17,219 nt of DNA from assembly GCA_934525325.1 (NCBI GenBank), contig CAKSZE010000036.1, positions 1-17,219 of the forward strand. Direction: 5' to 3'. Below the pieces are notes generated by a model, which saw only the letters and a program-made list of their open reading frames with translations, was not told where the DNA came from and searched no databases. Below are positions 13,610-17,219 of this stretch, piece by piece; the first letter of the stretch is position 1; the number at the start of each line of letters is the position of its first letter. The DNA is from an uncultured Faecalibacterium sp. Lineage in GTDB: Bacteria; Bacillota; Clostridia; Oscillospirales; Ruminococcaceae. The translations under genes were made by a program, and so were the position numbers.

Positions 13610-14926
13610 TTACGGGCAGGGGTGGACAAGCGGCTCGATGCCTACAAAACCACGCACCCTGCGGCCACCGGGCAGGTAGATATTGTTGGTGGCTTCAAGG
13701 TTATAGCGGCGGTCGTTCTGGCGCAGTTCTGCGCTGAAACGGATGGCCGATACGCTGTGACAGGCGTTGTCCTCACACCACTGCTTATAAATGTCGTAGA
13801 ACTCTTTGGAACTGATGGAGTAGTCCGCCTTGAAGCGGAAATAGCCCTCGGATTCCATGAAGTCGATGACATTGTTGCTGCTGCGCTTGATGGTGTCCAC
13901 GTTGGCGGCGGCTCGTTCGCTGACCGTGAAGCGGAAATCGTTCTGCACCAGCCGGTGCAGCCCTTCCAGACACCAGAGCAGGATGCCTTCTAACTCGGCG
14001 CACATCTTCTCCACAAGGAAGGGGTCGTCCGTGCGGTCGGCAGGCTTGTCCTTGGTGGTCAGGATAAGCTGGCGGCGAAAGAAGCCGTCCGAATGGTCGT
14101 AGAGTGAAGTCAACGCACCGTTGCCGAAACAGAGGAACCGGGCGTAAATATCCCGCTGGTAGCTCTGGACACCCTTGCGCTCCAAGTCCAGCTTGGCTTC
14201 GGCAGTCACGATGGTCTTGATATAGTTGGTCTTGGGCAGGGCGTTCATGTCCATGTCGTCGTCGATCATGAGCAGGCGGCGTTCCAGATCGGCACGGGCA
14301 AAGCGGTTGTTCTCTATCTTCTGGACGCTGCCGTTGCTGGCGGCATCTCCCATGAGCCGTTTTAGCACCAGTCCGATGCGAGACTTGCCCTCGCCGCCCT
14401 TGCCAACGATGAGCATCATTTTCTGCCCCTTGGTGCTGGGGATAAGGCAGTAGCCCAGATACTCCTGTAAGGTGGGGATGTCGGCATCGTCCAGCAGTTC
14501 GTGCAGAAAGGTCAGCCAGCGGTCAGGGCTGGCAGCTTTCGGGTCGTACTTCACAGGCAGGCGGTTCTGGCAGAACAGGCGGCTCTCCTGAAAAGTGCCG
14601 TCCGGCAGATGGTACACGCCGTTCTGGAGGTGGATGCAGTCCTGTTCGATGGGAAACGGGTCGGAAAAGGCCAGCAGCTTGATGGTCTCCAGAATGTTGG
14701 TGACCTTTTTGGACAGGCCGGAGGTGACATATTCCTCGATGTTCTCCAAGATGCGCTGCTTGATCTCGCTCTCGTCCTCCACCGGGCCGTCCAGCGTGTA
14801 CAGCGTTCCGTTGACGCATTTCAGCGGCCACTGTTCCAGAAAGGCGCGGCCAAACTGGACTTCATCGATCTTCTTGCCGTTGTACCAGTCCGGCCATAAG
14901 GGGTTGCGGGCAATGTTTTTCTTCAT
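13610..14926 (-). CDS. P4/D5-type SF3 replicative helicase
   Basis: A 438-residue superfamily 3 helicase of the phage P4 alpha / poxvirus D5-like class that unwinds DNA at an element's own origin. The N-terminal D5_N-like region (about 1-165) lacks primase motifs. Then come Walker A GKGGEGKS (175-182), Walker B LLMIDDD (218-224), sensor-type motif FLCFGNG (264-270) and a likely arginine finger GFFRRQ (281-286). The C-terminal segment (about 360-438) resembles the winged-helix DNA-binding tail of these proteins. AAAGGAG is nine bases before ATG. It lies between the CHC2 primase protein and the GTAC array. Together these look like a compact replication module, with primase and helicase on separate chains instead of fused as in P4. 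Confidence 0.9.
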   Translation of the reverse strand: MKKNIARNPLWPDWYNGKKIDEVQFGRAFLEQWPLKCVNGTLYTLDGPVEDESEIKQRILENIEEYVTSGLSKKVTNILETIKLLAFSDPFPIEQDCIHLQNGVYHLPDGTFQESRLFCQNRLPVKYDPKAASPDRWLTFLHELLDDADIPTLQEYLGYCLIPSTKGQKMMLIVGKGGEGKSRIGLVLKRLMGDAASNGSVQKIENNRFARADLERRLLMIDDDMDMNALPKTNYIKTIVTAEAKLDLERKGVQSYQRDIYARFLCFGNGALTSLYDHSDGFFRRQLILTTKDKPADRTDDPFLVEKMCAELEGILLWCLEGLHRLVQNDFRFTVSERAAANVDTIKRSSNNVIDFMESEGYFRFKADYSISSKEFYDIYKQWCEDNACHSVSAIRFSAELRQNDRRYNLEATNNIYLPGGRRVRGFVGIEPLVHPCP

Positions 14927-14949
14927 AGGGCAATTCTCCTTTGGGAAAG

Positions 14950-14986
14950 TGAAGTGGTGGGTCTCACGGTGAGACCTGCCACTTCA
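14950..14986. promoter_or_regulatory. Intercistronic stem-loop between primase and helicase genes
   Basis: TGAAGTGG/CCACTTCA encloses GGTCTCA/TGAGACC, separated by a TG/TG internal loop and closed by a three-base loop. No T run follows on either strand, so it is not a standard terminator. It lies in the 73-base gap just before the helicase ribosome site and could influence mRNA processing or translation. Confidence 0.6.
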
Positions 14987-14999
14987 GGTGAATAAATTA

Positions 15000-15695
15000 T
15001 CAGGCGCACTTTGCCAGAGCAAGGCGGTCGGTGCGCTCCTCCAGCATCAGCAGGTACGACCCGGACAGCAGCCGTGCAGCGGCATCGGCCTTCTGCTGGG
15101 GAGTTCCAAATGCAACGCAGTCCGTCAGGTACTCGATGGTCTCGGTCATGTGGAGGGCTTCCACAAACCGTTCGTCCTGCGGTTCTTCCGGGCTGGTGGG
15201 CTTATAACGCTCCCGCCAGTCATGCAGCAGGTCGAGATAATCGGTCAGTACCCGCAGGCAGTAGGCGATGTCTGCCCACTGCTCGTCTGTCAGGCCGCGC
15301 TTGGGCGGCGGCAGAGCGATGGCATTGGCGGGCGGCTTGTCCGGGTCAAGCCAGAGCTTGTCGGGGCAAGGCCCCTCCATCTTGCTGACGCAAGACCGCT
15401 CTGTCACTTGCAGTCCCCACTGGGGACTGCATTGCTTCGCAAACGCGAAGTCATGCATCAGCTTTTCGGCGGCTTGCCGGGGGTTCAGGCCGAACAGCTT
15501 GGCGGTGAGGTCGATGGCATCGCCGTTGGCTCCACAGCCAAAGCAGTAATAATAGTTGTCGTTCAGCTTCATGCTGGGGTCGCTGTCGGAATGGAACGGA
15601 CAGCACACCATGTCATGGCGGTCGGGCTCCATGCCGTACATCTCTCCCACCTGCCGAACGGTGATGGCGGACTTGATCTTTTGATATAAACTCAA
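15000..15695 (-). CDS. CHC2 zinc-finger primase protein
   Basis: A 231-residue protein with a DnaG-type CHC2 zinc-binding domain: CPFH (32-35) and CFGC (51-54), 15 residues apart, within YYYCFGCGANGDAIDLTAKLFG. It has no TOPRIM catalytic domain, so it resembles the stand-alone CHC2 proteins of integrative elements that help primer synthesis or recognition. The start is set at TTG 15695 because CAAAGGAG (15701-15708) lies five bases upstream, giving MSLYQKIKSAITVRQVGEMYG, which looks like family N-termini. An ATG at 15749 in the same frame lacks a ribosome site. Residues about 82-112 are encoded by four consecutive DNA hairpins and look like an in-frame insertion. It heads the minus-strand operon. 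Confidence 0.85.
   Translation of the reverse strand: MSLYQKIKSAITVRQVGEMYGMEPDRHDMVCCPFHSDSDPSMKLNDNYYYCFGCGANGDAIDLTAKLFGLNPRQAAEKLMHDFAFAKQCSPQWGLQVTERSCVSKMEGPCPDKLWLDPDKPPANAIALPPPKRGLTDEQWADIAYCLRVLTDYLDLLHDWRERYKPTSPEEPQDERFVEALHMTETIEYLTDCVAFGTPQQKADAAARLLSGSYLLMLEERTDRLALAKCA
15363..15450. repeat. Four consecutive hairpins inside the CHC2 coding sequence
   Basis: GGGGC-AAG-GCCCC (15363-15375), CTTGC-TGAC-GCAAG (15381-15394), TGCAGTCCCC-ACT-GGGGACTGCA (15409-15431, ten-base perfect arms) and CTTCGC-AAAC-GCGAAG (15435-15450). The reading frame stays open through all of them. Confidence 0.7.
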
Positions 15696-15757
15696 AATTT
15701 CTCCTTTGGTCAAAGGTTTTGGCACGGACCATTTTGATCCCTGCCACATTCAAAGGC

Positions 15758-15964
15758 ACCGGAGTTCCCCAAATGAGAACTTCGGTGAAGCCGGTCTCCC
15801 TTGCTGCCTCCCGACAGGAAATCTTTTTGGACTCTGTGTCGGCCCCATGCAGGGCGCTCGCTCCCCCGATGGGAGGTCTTGGCGGTCTGGGCAGTTCGGA
15901 CGGTCATTCTGTTCTCAAGGTCCTGTTATGAAAGATATTTCAGAGGGCTTTCGCGGGAAGCCCT
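15758..15964. other. Structured non-coding gap upstream of the primase operon
   Basis: No credible gene is seen; short frames on both strands lack ribosome sites. Foldable pairs include ACCGG/CCGGT with AGTTC/GAACT inside (15758-15795), CCGACA/TGTCGG (15811-15842) and AGGGCTT/AAGCCCT (15944-15964). As the leader of the minus-strand operon and the space facing the XRE gene, it may hold a regulatory RNA or leader. Confidence 0.45.
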
Positions 15965-15996
15965 TAATATGTTCGCTGCTGGGGAGTTAATATGTT
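15964..15996. promoter_or_regulatory. Paired TTAATATGTT repeats, candidate operator
   Basis: TTAATATGTT occurs at 15964-15973 and again at 15987-15996, 23 bases apart, between the divergent operon and the XRE gene. The position suits binding sites for the element's repressor; the role is inferred. Confidence 0.4.
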
Positions 15997-16091
15997 TTCT
16001 TTCTGTCTATAGGATAGCACCGCCATGGCCGCTGTGCCGTATATCCATAATGTAGGAAAACAGGTGCAGAAACTGCAAAATTCCACGCTTA

Positions 16092-16120
16092 TGGACAGGA
16101 ACCGCCGGAAGTGGTATACT
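16092..16120 (+). promoter_or_regulatory. Promoter of the XRE regulator gene
   Basis: TGGACA (16092-16097), 17-base spacer, TATACT (16115-16120). ATG follows 26 bases later. Confidence 0.85.
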
Positions 16121-16146
16121 GTGCAAAAAACATCGGAGGTGCGACC

Positions 16147-16962
16147 ATGAACATCAAGCTGACACTGGGAGAACGGCTCAAAGACCTGCGTGTGGAACGG
16201 GATCTGAAGTTGGAAGCTTTGGCAGAGCAGACGGGTCTGTCCAAATCGGCACTGTCGAAATACGAGGGCGACGATGTGACAGACCTCAGCATTTATGCGG
16301 TGACAACGCTGGCTGAGTTCTATGGCGTGACCACGGACTACCTGCTGGGCGTGACAGAAAACAAAAAACGCCCAGATGCAGTCCTTTCGGACTTGCATCT
16401 GAGCGACAACGCAGTGGACGTATTAAGGAATGGAAAATTCAATCATCGGCTGCTGTGTGAACTGATCGTGCATGAGAATTTCCAGCGGTTCATGACCGAT
16501 CTGGAGATCTATGTGGATGGATATGTCAGCGCAAACATTCAGAACCTCAATGCTGGTCTGGAAGCGACCCGGCAAATGCTGAAAAAGAAGTATGCAGCAG
16601 ATGAAAACGATCTGTACATGAGCACCTTGAAGCTGGGGCAGATCGATGAAGATGAGTACTTTGGTCGGGTCTTGTATGACGAGTTGGTGGCTATCCTGAA
16701 AAACATCAAGACGGAACACCGCAAGGACAAGACCACTTCGGATGGTTCAATGATCGATAATCTGATGAAGGAACTGGAGGATGCCCAGAAACTTGAAGGG
16801 TCTGCGGATGAAAAGAAGATCCGAACGGCATTGAAGGCAATCGGCATCAACTACGATAAGCTGACAGAAGATGAAAGAAAGCTGATAAAGAAGATTCTTT
16901 ATAAAACGGCAATGCTGAAACCGGGGACACTTGCAGGCAACCGGGGCAAGCATAGGCGATAA
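16147..16962 (+). CDS. XRE-family helix-turn-helix transcriptional regulator
   Basis: A 271-residue protein with an N-terminal Cro/C1-type helix-turn-helix (about 8-68: LGERLKDLRVERDLKLEALAEQTGLSKSALSKYE, then LAEFYGVTTDYLLGVTE). The remaining 200 residues are helical, charged and unassigned. GGAGG (16135-16139) lies seven bases before ATG; an upstream in-frame extension to 16111 would run through the -10 box. It is transcribed divergently from the primase-helicase-relaxase-integrase operon, the typical place of a repressor controlling replication and excision of an integrated element. Base composition is more A-rich than in the neighbouring core genes. Confidence 0.88.
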   Translation: MNIKLTLGERLKDLRVERDLKLEALAEQTGLSKSALSKYEGDDVTDLSIYAVTTLAEFYGVTTDYLLGVTENKKRPDAVLSDLHLSDNAVDVLRNGKFNHRLLCELIVHENFQRFMTDLEIYVDGYVSANIQNLNAGLEATRQMLKKKYAADENDLYMSTLKLGQIDEDEYFGRVLYDELVAILKNIKTEHRKDKTTSDGSMIDNLMKELEDAQKLEGSADEKKIRTALKAIGINYDKLTEDERKLIKKILYKTAMLKPGTLAGNRGKHRR

Positions 16963-17163
16963 TCATTTGCCCTGCGCTTTATGGGGAAAAACGCTGCTGC
17001 GGCAGGAAGGGAAACGTACACCATTGGTTCCTCTTCAAGCCTGCGCTGGGTGGGCAAAGACCGTCAACTGCCACGCCCATCCGCGCATCCTTCTGCCGCA
17101 GAACAGGTGCTTGCCGGAGCCTCTCGCAGCCCCTTTTCCGCATCAGCCGGAACCAAGGTGTAA
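16963..17163. other. Stretch after the XRE gene, no convincing gene
   Basis: A 60-codon plus-strand frame (16981-17163) has no ribosome site and a composition unlike a protein, so it is not called. Nothing else was recognised before the hairpin at 17164. Confidence 0.4.
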
Positions 17164-17193
17164 CACACTAGACTTTGCAAGCAAAGTCGTGTG
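17164..17193. repeat. Strong dyad near the window's right edge
   Basis: GACTTTGC-AA-GCAAAGTC (17171-17188) is a perfect stem. CACAC/GTGTG extends it outside a two-base TA bulge. No T run follows, so it is not a plain terminator. Confidence 0.6.
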
Positions 17194-17219
17194 CCAACGA
17201 GCGTTCCGCCGCTCTTTGG

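Noticed and set aside
15710..15907. 65-codon minus-strand gene upstream of the CHC2 gene
   Set aside because: No ribosome site and composition unlike the neighbouring proteins; the region is better explained as structured leader.
10495..17219. Second att copy of the tRNA 3' end marking the element's right end
   Set aside because: I found no repeat of the T-loop and acceptor sequence elsewhere to the right; the boundary must lie beyond the window.

Overview
The window reads as chromosomal DNA of a high-GC, Gram-positive gut anaerobe of the Oscillospirales (Ruminococcaceae), most like Faecalibacterium. This is inferred from GC-rich coding sequence with AGGAGG-type ribosome sites, a fused FeoA-FeoB, two-subunit Fe-S serine dehydratase genes, and intergenic repeats built around CCCCTTGGGG and CTCCC/GGGAG palindromes. 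No species can be proved from the sequence alone.

Bases 1-10160 are core genome. In order they hold the 3' end of an RND efflux pump gene, a repeat-filled gap with nested inverted-repeat elements (475-893), galM, an array of small hairpins (2361-2522), galE, a 137-bp MITE-like element (3827-3963), an feoAB fusion, a MarR-family regulator, trigger factor (minus strand), and sdaAB-sdaAA. Strong intrinsic terminators close most of these units, and consensus promoters are readable in front of feoAB and marR. galM and galE are two Leloir-pathway steps, each apparently transcribed alone. feoAB takes up ferrous iron, and L-serine dehydratase is an Fe-S enzyme.

From tRNA-Arg(ACG) (10495-10571) rightwards the window is an integrated mobile element, probably an integrative and mobilizable element. 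A tyrosine integrase lies next to the tRNA 3' end on the opposite strand. Reading back from it, the minus-strand operon is integrase, excisionase-like HTH protein, MobV-type relaxase, an iteron-like region with ten GTAC cores around an AT-rich centre (candidate ori/oriT), a P4/D5-type SF3 helicase, and a CHC2 zinc-finger primase protein. A structured gap of about 450 bp separates this operon from a divergent XRE-family regulator, the likely lysogeny-type switch. The right end of the element is not in the window.

The most unusual observations are the ten-site GTAC array between helicase and relaxase, a run of four hairpins inside the CHC2 primase reading frame, the convergent hairpin array after galM, the nested inverted-repeat elements, three helically phased TGCACGG repeats beside the tRNA, and a U-U mismatch in the tRNA acceptor stem that suggests its 3' end was replaced by integration.
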